Counted from the first letter of the stretch, positions 1 through 12,319 are shown. The stretch: DNA of 64,000 nucleotides from Auanema rhodensis (GCA_964057225.1 CAXKVF010000072.1:867073-931072), one strand, 5' to 3'. Numbers and translations are program-made. The notes: generated by a model not told the origin, from the letters alone.

Positions 1-1448
1 CAATATCAATAAAAATTAGTTTTTAGACTAATATGGACATGGGGAATCTAATTTTGAAAACCGCATTTCTTTATCTTTCACGTGAAGCGAGTTACATACC
101 AAGTGCACATCACGTGTACATTTAATTAGCATAAATTAAAGTTCACGTAAAATTCAAAGTCATGGTTACCATGAACCAATATCAATAAAAATTTAATTTT
201 AGACTAATATGGACATGGGGAATCTAATTTTGAAAACCGCATCTCTTTATCTTTCACGTGAAGCGAGTTACATACCAAGTGCACATCACGTGTACATTTA
301 ATTAGCATAAATTAAAGTTCACGTAAATTTCAAAGTCATGGTTACCATGAACCAATATCAATAAAAATTTGTTTTTAGACTAATATGGACATGGGGAATC
401 TAATTTTGAAAACCGCATTTCTTTATCTTTCACGTGAAGCGAGTTACATACCAAGTGCACATCACGTGTACATTTAATTAGCATAAATTAAAGTTCACGT
501 AAAATTCAAAGTCATGGTTACCATGAACCAATATCAATAAAAATTTGTTTTTAGACTAATATGGACATGGGGAATCTAATTTTGAAAACCGCATCTCTTT
601 ATCTTTCACGTGAAGCGAGCTACATACCAAGTGCACATCACGTGTACATTTAATTAGCATAAATTAAAGTTCACGTAAATTTCAAAGTCATGGTTACCAT
701 GAAGCAATATCAATAAAAATTTGTTTTTAGACTAATATGGACATGGGGAATCTAATTTTGAAAACCGCATCTCTTTATCTTTCACGTGAAGCGAGTTACA
801 TACCAAGTGCACATCACGTGTACATTTAATTAGCATAAATTAAAGTTCACGTAAATTTCAAAGTCATGGTTACCATTAACCAATATCAATAAAAATTAGT
901 TTTTAGACTAATATGGACATGGGGAATCTAATTTTGAAAACCGCATTTCTTTATCTTTCACGTGAAGCGAGTTACATACCAAGTGCACATCACGTGTACA
1001 TTTAATTAGCATAAATTAAAGTTCACGTAAAATTCAAAGTCATGGTTACCATGAACCAATATCAATAAAAATTTGTTTTTAGACTAATATGGACATGGGG
1101 AATCTAATTTTGAAAACCGCATCTCTTTATCTTTCACGTGAAGCGAGTTACATACCAAGTGCACATCACGTGTACATTTAATTAGCATAAATTAAAGTTC
1201 ACGTAAATTTCAAAGTCATGGTTACCATGAAGCAATATCAATAAAAATTTGTTTTTAGACTAATATGGACATGGGGAATCTAATTTTGAAAACCGCATCT
1301 CTTTATCTTTCACGTGAAGCGAGTTACATACCAAGTGCACATCACGTGTACATTTAATTAGCATTAATTAAAGTTCACGTAAATTTCAAAGTCATGGTTA
1401 CCATGAACCAATATCAATAAAAATTTGTTTTTAGACTAATATGGACAT

Positions 1449-1451
1449 GGG
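1449..1451. other. One-base deletion in the G-run (M9)
   Basis: GGG replaces GGGG, making M9 175 bp. No other copy in the window has this loss at this spot without a compensating base. Confidence 0.9.
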
Positions 1452-3353
1452 AATCTAATTTTGAAAACCGCATCTCTTTATCTTTCACGTGAAGCGAATT
1501 ACATACCAAGTGCACATCACGTGTACATTTAATTAGCATAAATTAAAGTTCACGTAAATTTCAAAGTCATGGTTACCATGCACCAATATCAATAAAAATT
1601 TGTTTTTAGACTAATATGGACATGGGGAATCTAATTTTGAAAACCGCATCTCTTTATCTTTCACGTGAAGCGAGTTACATACCAAGTGCACATCACGTGT
1701 ACATTTAATTAGCATAAATTAAAGTTCACGTAAATTTCAAAGTCATGGTTACCATGAAGCAATATCAATAAAAATTTGTTTTTAGACTAATATGGACATG
1801 GGGAATCTAATTTTGAAAACCGCATCTCTTTATCTTTCACGTGAAGCGAGTTACATACCAAGTGCACATCACGTGTACATTTAATTAGCATGAATTAAAG
1901 TTCACGTAAATTTCAAAGTCATGGTTACCATGCACCAATATCAATAAAAATTTGTTTTTAGACTAATATGGACATGGGGAATCTAATTTTGAAAACCGCA
2001 TCTCTTTATCTTTCACGTGAAGCGAGTTACATACCAAGTGCACATCACGTGTACATTTAATTAGCATAAATTAAAGTTCACGTAAATTTCAAAGTCATGG
2101 TTACCATGAAGCAATATCAATAAAAATTTGTTTTTAGACTAATATGGACATGGGGAATCTAATTTTGAAAACCGCATCTCTTTATCTTTCACGTGAAGCG
2201 AGTTACATACCAAGTGCACATCACGTGTACATTTAATTAGCATAAATTAAAGTTCACGTAAATTTCAAAGTCATGGTTACCATGAAGCAATATCAATAAA
2301 AATTTGTTTTTAGACTAATATGGACAGGGGGAATCTAATTTTGAAAACCGCATCTCTTTATCTTTCACGTGAAGCGAGTTACATACCAAGTGCACATCAC
2401 GTGTACATTTAATTAGCATAAATTAAAGTTCACGTAAATTTCAAAGTCATGGTTACCATGAAGCAATATCAATAAAAATTTGTTTTTAGACTAATATGGA
2501 CATGGGGAATCTAATTTTGAAAACCGCATCTCTTTATCTTTCACGTGAAGCGAGTTACATACCAAGTGCACATCACGTGTACATATAATTAGCATAAATT
2601 AAAGTTCACGTAAATTTCAAAGTCATGGTTACCATGAACCAATATCAATAAAAATTTGTTTTTAGACTAATATGGACATGGGGAATCTAATTTTGAAAAC
2701 CGCATTTCTTTATCTTTCACGTGAAGCGAGTTACATACCAAGTGCACATCACGTGTACATTTAATTAGCATAAATTAAAGTTCACGTAAAATTCAAAGTC
2801 ATGGTTACCATGAACCAATATCAATAAAAATTTGTTTTTAGACTAATATGGACATGGGGAATCTAATTTTGAAAACCGCATTTCTTTATCTTTCACGTGA
2901 AGCGAGTTACATACCAAGTGCACATCACGTGTACATTTAATTAGCATAAATTAAAGTTCACGTAAATTTCAAAGTCATGGTTACCATGAACCAATATCAA
3001 TAAAAATTTGTTTTTAGACTAATATGGACATGGGGAATCTAATTTTGAAAACCGCATTTCTTTATCTTTCACGTGAAGCGAGTTACATACCAAGTGCACA
3101 TCACGTGTACATTTAATTAGCATAAATTAAAGTTCACGTAAAATTCAAAGTCATGGTTACCATGAACCAATATCAATAAAAATTTGTTTTTAGACTAATA
3201 TGGACATGGGGAATCTAATTTTGAAAACCGCATCTCTTTATCTTTCACGTGAAGCGAGTTACATACCAAGTGCACATCACGTGTACATTTAATTAGCATA
3301 AATTAAAGTTCACGTAAATTTCAAAGTCATGGTTACCATGAAGCAATATCAAT

Positions 3354-3367
3354 AAAAATTTGTTTTT
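3354..3367. other. A-tract/T-tract element, monomer positions 11-24
   Basis: Five A, three T, one G, then five T in a row. Runs like this favour intrinsic DNA curvature and influence nucleosome placement, which is a known property of many satellites. The segment is a common site of subtype changes: TTAGTTTT at M1, M6, M48, M58, M66, M78 and others; TTTAATTTT at M2, M49, M59, M67, M90; TTTTCAG at M85, M119, M121, M128; TTTCTAG at M60 and M68; TTTGGAC at M61, M69 and M79. These mark HOR units. A role in positioning is inferred. Confidence 0.6.
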
Positions 3368-3419
3368 AGACTAATATGGACATGGGGAATCTAATTTTGA
3401 AAACCGCATCTCTTTATCT

Positions 3420-3429
3420 TTCACGTGAA
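3420..3429. other. Perfect 10-bp palindrome TTCACGTGAA (positions 77-86)
   Basis: The ten bases equal their own reverse complement and contain CACGTG, the G-box/E-box recognised by bHLH and bZIP proteins in many eukaryotes. It occurs once per monomer in almost every copy. Exceptions break the palindrome: CACTTG at 17503, 21726, 23134 and 28412 (approximate first base), TCGCGTG near 37739, 39676 and 40028, and CACGTGATG at about 30171, 32283, 35099, 35275 and 35979. Protein binding is not shown; the motif is short. Confidence 0.55.
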
Positions 3430-3436
3430 GCGAGTT

Positions 3437-3470
3437 ACATACCAAGTGCACATCACGTGTACATTTAATT
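3437..3470. other. Near-invariant core of the monomer (positions 94-127)
   Basis: This 34-bp stretch holds GTGCAC directly followed by ATCACGTG. Reading across all copies, I saw only a handful of changes in it: C95 to T at 8718, T122 to A near 2585, C111 to G at 18941, a T to C change around 18076 and 19485 just after the core, and an inserted C after GTG at 37941-37943 and 40230-40232. Most other segments of the monomer carry many shared variants. Uneven conservation inside a satellite is known for CENP-B boxes in alpha satellite, where it reflects protein binding; here that is inference only. Confidence 0.5.
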
Positions 3471-3483
3471 AGCATAAATTAAA
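3464..3483. other. AT-rich inverted repeat TTTAATT / AATTAAA (positions 121-140)
   Basis: Seven-base arms are separated by AGCATA, able to form a small hairpin or cruciform. The loop-to-right-arm boundary is polymorphic: CATTAATT replaces CATAAATT in M8, M27, M30, M33, M38, M83, M96, M108, M156 and M270; CATGAATT in M11, M288, M297, M307, M318, M333, M335, M343, M359 and M361; CATAAGTT in M44, M54 and M74; GCTTAAATT in M125 and M133. One A is deleted at 26355-26356. Non-B structure is possible but not shown. Confidence 0.5.
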
Positions 3484-3502
3484 GTTCACGTAAATTTCAA
3501 AG

Positions 3503-3517
3503 TCATGGTTACCATGA
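3503..3517. other. Inverted repeat TCATGGT-T-ACCATGA (positions 160-174) at the monomer junction
   Basis: Seven-base arms flank a single T, so the element is nearly a perfect palindrome and includes a GGTTACC (GGTNACC) site. Its right foot is the most variable point of the whole monomer: ACCATGAAC, ACCATGAAG, ACCATGCAC, ACCATTAAC and ACCATGAACT all occur repeatedly. The left arm is changed in few copies, for example TGGTTGCCAT at 50501, 52085, 53845, 56661 and 60180. GTCACGTTACC at 58945 and 63520 loses one base here. Short dyads near junctions may promote breakage or recombination, which is inference. Confidence 0.55.
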
Positions 3518-6500
3518 ACCAATATCAATAAAAATTTGTTTTTAGACTAATATGGACATGGGGAATCTAATTTTGAAAACCGCATTTCTTTATCTTTCAC
3601 GTGAAGCGAGTTACATACCAAGTGCACATCACGTGTACATTTAATTAGCATAAATTAAAGTTCACGTAAAATTCAAAGTCATGGTTACCATGAACCAATA
3701 TCAATAAAAATTTGTTTTTAGACTAATATGGACATGGGGAATCTAATTTTGAAAACCGCATCTCTTTATCTTTCACGTGAAGCGAGTTACATACCAAGTG
3801 CACATCACGTGTACATTTAATTAGCATAAATTAAAGTTCACGTAAATTTCAAAGTCATGGTTACCATGAAGCAATATCAATAAAAATTTGTTTTTAGACT
3901 AATATGGACATGGGGAATCTAATTTTGAAAACCGCATCTCTTTATCTTTCACGTGAAGCGAGTTACATACCAAGTGCACATCACGTGTACATTTAATTAG
4001 CATAAATTAAAGTTCACGTAAAATTCAAAGTCATGGTTACCATGAACCAATATCAATAAAAATTTGTTTTTAGACTAATATGGACATGGGGAATCTAATT
4101 TTGAAAACCGCATCTCTTTATCTTTCACGTGAAGCGAGTTACATACCAAGTGCACATCACGTGTACATTTAATTAGCATAAATTAAAGTTCACGTAAATT
4201 TCAAAGTCATGGTTACCATGAAGCAATATCAATAAAAATTTGTTTTTAGACTAATATGGACATGGGGAATCTAATTTTGAAAACCGCATTTCTTTATCTT
4301 TCACGTGAAGCGAGTTACATACCAAGTGCACATCACGTGTACATTTAATTAGCATAAATTAAAGTTCACGTAAAATTCAAAGTCATGGTTACCATGAACC
4401 AATATCAATAAAAATTTGTTTTTAGACTAATATGGACATGGGGAATCTAATTTTGAAAACCGCATCTCTTTATCTTTCACGTGAAGCGAGTTACATACCA
4501 AGTGCACATCACGTGTACATTTAATTAGCATAAATTAAAGTTCACGTAAATTTCAAAGTCATGGTTACCATGAAGCAATATCAATAAAAATTTGTTTTTA
4601 GACTAATATGGACATGGGGAATCTAATTTTGAAAACCGCATCTCTTTATCTTTCACGTGAAGCGAGTTACATACCAAGTGCACATCACGTGTACATTTAA
4701 TTAGCATTAATTAAAGTTCACGTAAATTTCAAAGTCATGGTTACCATGAACCAATATCAATAAAAATTTGTTTTTAGACTAATATGGACATGGGGAATCT
4801 AATTTTGAAAACCGCATCTCTTTATCTTTCACGTGAAGCGAGTTACATACCAAGTGCACATCACGTGTACATTTAATTAGCATAAATTAAAGTTCACGTA
4901 AAATTCAAAGTCATGGTTACCATGAACCAATATCAATAAAAATTTGTTTTTAGACTAATATGGACATGGGGAATCTAATTTTGAAAACCGCATCTCTTTA
5001 TCTTTCACGTGAAGCGAGTTACATACCAAGTGCACATCACGTGTACATTTAATTAGCATAAATTAAAGTTCACGTAAATTTCAAAGTCATGGTTACCATG
5101 AACCAATATCAATAAAAATTTGTTTTTAGACTAATATGGACATGGGGAATCTAATTTTGAAAACCGCATCTCTTTATCTTTCACGTGAAGCGAGTTACAT
5201 ACCAAGTGCACATCACGTGTACATTTAATTAGCATTAATTAAAGTTCACGTAAATTTCAAAGTCATGGTTACCATGAACCAATATCAATAAAAATTTGTT
5301 TTTAGACTAATATGGACATGGGGAATCTAATTTTGAAAACCGCATCTCTTTATCTTTCACGTGAAGCGAGTTACATACCAAGTGCACATCACGTGTACAT
5401 TTAATTAGCATAAATTAAAGTTCACGTAAAATTCAAAGTCATGGTTACCATGAAGCAATATCAATAAAAATTTGTTTTTAGACTAATATGGACATGGGGA
5501 ATCTAATTTTGAAAACCGCATCTCTTTATCTTTCACGTGAAGCGAGTTACATACCAAGTGCACATCACGTGTACATTTAATTAGCATAAATTAAAGTTCA
5601 CGTAAATTTCAAAGTCATGGTTACCATGAAGCAATATCAATAAAAATTTGTTTTTAGACTAATATGGACATGGGGAATCTAATTTTGAAAACCGCATCTC
5701 TTTATCTTTCACGTGAAGCGAGTTACATACCAAGTGCACATCACGTGTACATTTAATTAGCATTAATTAAAGTTCACGTAAATTTCAAAGTCATGGTTAC
5801 CATGAACCAATATCAATAAAAATTTGTTTTTAGACTAATATGGACATGGGGAATCAAATTTTGAAAACCGCATCTCTTTATCTTTCACGTGAAGCGAGTT
5901 ACATACCAAGTGCACATCACGTGTACATTTAATTAGCATAAATTAAAGTTCACGTAAAATTCAAAGTCATGGTTACCATGAACCAATATCAATAAAAATT
6001 TGTTTTTAGACTAATATGGACATGGGGAATCTAATTTTGAAAACCGCATCTCTTTATCTTTCACGTGAAGCGAGTTACATACCAAGTGCACATCACGTGT
6101 ACATTTAATTAGCATAAATTAAAGTTCACGTAAATTTCAAAGTCATGGTTACCATGAACCAATATCAATAAAAATTTGTTTTTAGACTAATATGGACATG
6201 GGGAATCTAATTTTGAAAACCGCATTTCTTTATCTTTCACGTGAAGCGAGTTACATACCAAGTGCACATCACGTGTACATTTAATTAGCATAAATTAAAG
6301 TTCACGTAAAATTCAAAGTCATGGTTACCATGAACCAATATCAATAAAAATTTGTTTTTAGACTAATATGGACATGGGGAATCTAATTTTGAAAACCGCA
6401 TCTCTTTATCTTTCACGTGAAGCGAGTTACATACCAAGTGCACATCACGTGTACATTTAATTAGCATAAATTAAAGTTCACGTAAATTTCAAAGTCATGG

Positions 6501-7039
6501 TTACCATGAAGCAATATCAATAAAAATTTGTTTTTAGACTAATATGGACATGGGGAATCTAATTTTGAAAACCGCATCTCTTTATCTTTCACGTGAAGCG
6601 AGTTACATACCAAGTGCACATCACGTGTACATTTAATTAGCATTAATTAAAGTTCACGTAAATTTCAAAGTCATGGTTACCATGAACCAATATCAATAAA
6701 AATTTGTTTTTAGACTAATATGGACATGGGGAATCTAATTTTGAAAACCGCATCTCTTTATCTTTCACGTGAAGCGAGTTACATACCAAGTGCACATCAC
6801 GTGTACATTTAATTAGCATAAATTAAAGTTCACGTAAAATTCAAAGTCATGGTTACCATGAACCAATATCAATAAAAATTTGTTTTTAGACTAATATGGA
6901 CATGGGGAATCTAATTTTGAAAACCGCATCTCTTTATCTTTCACGTGAAGCGAGTTACATACCAAGTGCACATCACGTGTACATTTAATTAGCATAAATT
7001 AAAGTTCACGTAAATTTCAAAGTCATGGTTACCATGCAC

Positions 7040-8799
7040 CAATATCAATAAAAATTTGTTTTTAGACTAATATGGACATGGGGAATCTAATTTTGAAAAC
7101 CGCATCTCTTTATCTTTCACGTGAAGCGAGTTACATACCAAGTGCACATCACGTGTACATTTAATTAGCATAAATTAAAGTTCACGTAAATTTCAAAGTC
7201 ATGGTTACCATGAACCAATATCAATAAAAATTTGTTTTTAGACTAATATGGACATGGGGAATCTAATTTTGAAAACCGCATCTATTCATCTTTCACGTGA
7301 AGCGAGTTACATACCAAGTGCACATCACGTGTACATTTAATTAGCATAAATTAAAGTTCACGTAAATTTCAAAGTCATGGTTACCATGCACCAATATCAA
7401 TAAAAATTTGTTTTTAGACTAATATGGACATGGGGAATCTAATTTTGAAAACCGCATCTCTTTATCTTTCACGTGAAGCGAGTTACATACCAAGTGCACA
7501 TCACGTGTACATTTAATTAGCATAAATTAAAGTTCACGTAAAATTCAAAGTCATGGTTACCATGAACCAATATCAATAAAAATTTGTTTTTAGACTAATA
7601 TGGACATGGGGAATCTAATTTTGAAAACCGCATCTCTTTATCTTTCACGTGAAGCGAGTTACATACCAAGTGCACATCACGTGTACATTTAATTAGCATA
7701 AGTTAAAGTTCACGTAAATTTCAAAGTCATGGTTACCATGAACCAATATCAATAAAAATTTGTTTTTAGACTAATATGGACATGGGGAATCTAATTTTGA
7801 AAACCGCATTTCTTTATCTTTCACGTGAAGCGAGTTACATACCAAGTGCACATCACGTGTACATTTAATTAGCATAAATTAAAGTTCACGTAAAATTCAA
7901 AGTCATGGTTACCATGAACCAATATCAATAAAAATTTGTTTTTAGACTAATATGGACATGGGGAATCTAATTTTGAAAACCGCATCTCTTTATCTTTCAC
8001 GTGAAGCGAGCTACATACCAAGTGCACATCACGTGTACATTTAATTAGCATAAATTAAAGTTCACGTAAATTTCAAAGTCATGGTTACCATGAAGCAATA
8101 TCAATAAAAATTTGTTTTTAGACTAATATGGACATGGGGAATCTAATTTTGAAAACTGCATCTCTTTATCTTTCACGTGAAGCGAGTTACATACCAAGTG
8201 CACATCACGTGTACATTTAATTAGCATAAATTAAAGTTCACGTAAATTTCAAAGTCATGGTTACCATGAACCAATATCAATAAAAATTAGTTTTTAGACT
8301 AATATGGACATGGGGAATCTAATTTTGAAAACCGCATTTCTTTATCTTTCACGTGAAGCGAGTTACATACCAAGTGCACATCACGTGTACATTTAATTAG
8401 CATAAATTAAAGTTCACGTAAAATTCAAAGTCATGGTTACCATGAACCAATATCAATAAAAATTTAATTTTAGACTAATATGGACATGGGGAATCTAATT
8501 TTGAAAACCGCATCTCTTTATCTTTCACGTGAAGCGAGTTACATACCAAGTGCACATCACGTGTACATTTAATTAGCATAAATTAAAGTTCACGTAAATT
8601 TCAAAGTCATGGTTACCATGAACCAATATCAATAAAAATTTGTTTTTAGACTAATATGGACATGGGGAATCTAATTTTGAAAACCGCATCTCTTTATCTT
8701 TCACGTGAAGCGAGTTATATACCAAGTGCACATCACGTGTACATTTAATTAGCATAAATTAAAGTTCACGTAAATTTCAAAGTCATGGTTACCATGCAA
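7040..8799 (+). repeat. 10-monomer HOR, copy 1 (M41-M50)
   Basis: Diagnostic order: M42 TCTATTCATC (7281) ending GCAC; M43 A152; M44 CATAAGTT (7698); M45 T67+A152; M46 GAGCTAC ending GAAG; M47; M48 TTAG with T67+A152; M49 TTTAATTTT; M50 with GAGTTATATACC and the odd end GCAATAAT. The same ordered markers recur exactly 1760 bp downstream for the first nine monomers. M47 has a private GAAAACTGC change and M50 is private to this copy. Confidence 0.9.
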
Positions 8800-10383
8800 T
8801 AATATCAATAAAAATTTGTTTTTAGACTAATATGGACATGGGGAATCTAATTTTGAAAACCGCATCTCTTTATCTTTCACGTGAAGCGAGTTACATACCA
8901 AGTGCACATCACGTGTACATTTAATTAGCATAAATTAAAGTTCACGTAAATTTCAAAGTCATGGTTACCATGAACCAATATCAATAAAAATTTGTTTTTA
9001 GACTAATATGGACATGGGGAATCTAATTTTGAAAACAGCATCTATTCATCTTTCACGTGAAGCGAGTTACATACCAAGTGCACATCACGTGTACATTTAA
9101 TTAGCATAAATTAAAGTTCACGTAAATTTCAAAGTCATGGTTACCATGCACCAATATCAATAAAAATTTGTTTTTAGACTAATATGGACATGGGGAATCT
9201 AATTTTGAAAACCGCATCTCTTTATCTTTCACGTGAAGCGAGTTACATACCAAGTGCACATCACGTGTACATTTAATTAGCATAAATTAAAGTTCACGTA
9301 AAATTCAAAGTCATGGTTACCATAAACCAATATCAATAAAAATTTGTTTTTAGACTAATATGGACATGGGGAATCTAATTTTGAAAACCGCATCTCTTTA
9401 TCTTTCACGTGAAGCGAGTTACATACCAAGTGCACATCACGTGTACATTTAATTAGCATAAGTTAAAGTTCACGTAAATTTCAAAGTCATGGTTACCATG
9501 AACCAATATCAATAAAAATTTGTTTTTAGACTAATATGGACATGGGGAATCTAATTTTGAAAACCGCATTTCTTTATCTTTCACGTGAAGCGAGTTACAT
9601 ACCAAGTGCACATCACGTGTACATTTAATTAGCATAAATTAAAGTTCACGTAAAATTCAAAGTCATGGTTACCATGAACCAATATCAATAAAAATTTGTT
9701 TTTAGACTAATATGGACATGGGGAATCTAATTTTGAAAACCGCATCTCTTTATCTTTCACGTGAAGCGAGCTACATACCAAGTGCACATCACGTGTACAT
9801 TTAATTAGCATAAATTAAAGTTCACGTAAATTTCAAAGTCATGGTTACCATGAAGCAATATCAATAAAAATTTGTTTTTAGACTAATATGGACATGGGGA
9901 ATCTAATTTTGAAAACCGCATCTCTTTATCTTTCACGTGAAGCGAGTTACATACCAAGTGCACATCACGTGTACATTTAATTAGCATAAATTAAAGTTCA
10001 CGTAAATTTCAAAGTCATGGTTACCATGAACCAATATCAATAAAAATTAGTTTTTAGACTAATATGGACATGGGGAATCTAATTTTGAAAACCGCATTTC
10101 TTTATCTTTCACGTGAAGCGAGTTACATACCAAGTGCACATCACGTGTACATTTAATTAGCATAAATTAAAGTTCACGTAAAATTCAAAGTCATGGTTAC
10201 CATGAACCAATATCAATAAAAATTTAATTTTAGACTAATATGGACATGGGGAATCTAATTTTGAAAACCGCATCTCTTTATCTTTCACGTGAAGCGAGTT
10301 ACATACCAAGTGCACATCACGTGTACATTTAATTAGCATAAATTAAAGTTCACGTAAATTTCAAAGTCATGGTTACCATGAAC
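8800..10383 (+). repeat. 10-monomer HOR, copy 2 (M51-M59, tenth monomer replaced)
   Basis: M51-M59 repeat the marker order of M41-M49 at an exact 1760-bp offset: TCTATTCATC at 9041, CATAAGTT at 9458, GAGCTAC, TTAG and TTTAATTTT at 10223. M52 has a private GAAAACAGC change and M53 ends in CATAAACC. The tenth monomer is M60, with TTTCTAG, T67 and A152, quite unlike M50. From M55 on this copy also belongs to an 8-monomer duplication, so two HOR registers overlap here. Confidence 0.88.
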
Positions 10384-10911
10384 CAATATCAATAAAAATT
10401 TGTTTCTAGACTAATATGGACATGGGGAATCTAATTTTGAAAACCGCATTTCTTTATCTTTCACGTGAAGCGAGTTACATACCAAGTGCACATCACGTGT
10501 ACATTTAATTAGCATAAATTAAAGTTCACGTAAAATTCAAAGTCATGGTTACCATGAACCAATATCAATAAAAATTTGTTTTTGGACTAATATGGACATG
10601 GGGAATCTAATTTTGAAAACCGCATCTCTTTATCTTTCACGTGAAGCGAGTTACATACCAAGTGCACATCACGTGTACATTTAATTAGCATAAATTAAAG
10701 TTCACGTAAATTTCAAAGTCATGGTTACCATGAACCAATATCAATAAAAATTTGTTTTTAGACTAATATGGACATGGGGAATCTAATTTTGAAAACCGCA
10801 TCTCTTTATCTTTCACGTGAAGCGAGTTACATACCAAGTGCACATCACGTGTACATTTAATTAGCATAAATTAAAGTTCACGTAAATTTCAAAGTCATGG
10901 TTACCATGCAC
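9504..10911 (+). repeat. 8-monomer HOR, copy 1 (M55-M62)
   Basis: Order: T67+A152; GAGCTAC-GAAG; consensus-like; TTAG T67+A152; TTTAATTTT; TTTCTAG T67+A152 (10401); TTTGGAC (10581); GCAC end. All eight states recur in the same order 1408 bp later. Markers TTTCTAG and TTTGGAC are rare, so the pair is a recent tandem duplication of eight monomers. Confidence 0.9.
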
Positions 10912-12319
10912 CAATATCAATAAAAATTTGTTTTTAGACTAATATGGACATGGGGAATCTAATTTTGAAAACCGCATTTCTTTATCTTTCACGTGAAGCG
11001 AGTTACATACCAAGTGCACATCACGTGTACATTTAATTAGCATAAATTAAAGTTCACGTAAAATTCAAAGTCATGGTTACCATGAACCAATATCAATAAA
11101 AATTTGTTTTTAGACTAATATGGACATGGGGAATCTAATTTTGAAAACCGCATCTCTTTATCTTTCACGTGAAGCGAGCTACATACCAAGTGCACATCAC
11201 GTGTACATTTAATTAGCATAAATTAAAGTTCACGTAAATTTCAAAGTCATGGTTACCATGAAGCAATATCAATAAAAATTTGTTTTTAGACTAATATGGA
11301 CATGGGGAATCTAATTTTGAAAACCGCATCTCTTTATCTTTCACGTGAAGCGAGTTACATACCAAGTGCACATCACGTGTACATTTAATTAGCATAAATT
11401 AAAGTTCACGTAAATTTCAAAGTCATGGTTACCATGAACCAATATCAATAAAAATTAGTTTTTAGACTAATATGGACATGGGGAATCTAATTTTGAAAAC
11501 CGCATTTCTTTATCTTTCACGTGAAGCGAGTTACATACCAAGTGCACATCACGTGTACATTTAATTAGCATAAATTAAAGTTCACGTAAAATTCAAAGTC
11601 ATGGTTACCATGAACCAATATCAATAAAAATTTAATTTTAGACTAATATGGACATGGGGAATCTAATTTTGAAAACCGCATCTCTTTATCTTTCACGTGA
11701 AGCGAGTTACATACCAAGTGCACATCACGTGTACATTTAATTAGCATAAATTAAAGTTCACGTAAATTTCAAAGTCATGGTTACCATGAACCAATATCAA
11801 TAAAAATTTGTTTCTAGACTAATATGGACATGGGGAATCTAATTTTGAAAACCGCATTTCTTTATCTTTCACGTGAAGCGAGTTACATACCAAGTGCACA
11901 TCACGTGTACATTTAATTAGCATAAATTAAAGTTCACGTAAAATTCAAAGTCATGGTTACCATGAACCAATATCAATAAAAATTTGTTTTTGGACTAATA
12001 TGGACATGGGGAATCTAATTTTGAAAACCGCATCTCTTTATCTTTCACGTGAAGCGAGTTACATACCAAGTGCACATCACGTGTACATTTAATTAGCATA
12101 AATTAAAGTTCACGTAAATTTCAAAGTCATGGTTACCATGAACCAATATCAATAAAAATTTGTTTTTAGACTAATATGGACATGGGGAATCTAATTTTGA
12201 AAACCGCATCTCTTTATCTTTCACGTGAAGCGAGTTACATACCAAGTGCACATCACGTGTACATTTAATTAGCATAAATTAAAGTTCACGTAAATTTCAA
12301 AGTCATGGTTACCATGCAC
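10912..12319 (+). repeat. 8-monomer HOR, copy 2 (M63-M70)
   Basis: This repeats M55-M62 at exactly 8 x 176 bp: GAGCTAC in M64, TTAG in M66, TTTAATTTT at 11631, TTTCTAG at 11809 and TTTGGAC at 11989. No indel separates the copies. It is followed directly by a return of the 10-monomer register at M71, as expected for an unequal exchange inside a 10-monomer array. Confidence 0.9.

Larger units (their letters stand above)
3344..3519 (+). repeat. Reference monomer (M20), matches the consensus
   Basis: This copy matches the majority base at every position I compared and is used for monomer coordinates. Landmarks in order: A5T3-G-T5 tract (11-24); G-run (41-44); ATTTTGAAAA (51-60); ACCGCAT (60-66); TTCACGTGAA palindrome (77-86); GTGCAC (103-108); ATCACGTG (109-116); TTTAATT/AATTAAA inverted repeat (121-140); TTCACGTAA (142-150); TCATGGT-T-ACCATGA (160-174); terminal AAC (174-176). 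Common alternative states elsewhere are C67 to T, T152 to A, A174 to C, C176 to G and a changed start of the T-tract (TTAG or TTTAA in place of TTTG). It also contains a GGTNACC site (164-170), so a restriction ladder is predicted. Confidence 0.9.
1..7039 (+). repeat. Zone A (M1-M40): irregular mosaic of monomer subtypes
   Basis: No single HOR period dominates. Two substitutions 85 bp apart are strongly linked: T67 (GCATTTC) with A152 (GTAAAATTC) in M1, M3, M6, M16, M18, M21, M25 and M36, usually ending in GAAC. The other main type has C67 and T152 and often ends in GAAG. Small repeated runs occur, such as [GAAG, CATTAATT-GAAC, A152-GAAC] at M26-M28 and M32-M34 and M37-M39. M9 (from 1409) has one G missing from the G-run. 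M1-M4 (TTAG, TTTAA, T67/A152, GAGCTAC) resemble parts of the zone B units. Confidence 0.8.

Noticed and set aside
3420-3429. Promoter G-box
   Set aside because: CACGTG is repeated in every monomer with no gene or start site nearby, so a promoter call is unsupported; it is recorded only as a motif.
3503-3517. Transposon terminal inverted repeat
   Set aside because: TCATGGT/ACCATGA arms are separated by a single base and lie inside every monomer; no element is bounded by them and no target-site duplication is seen.
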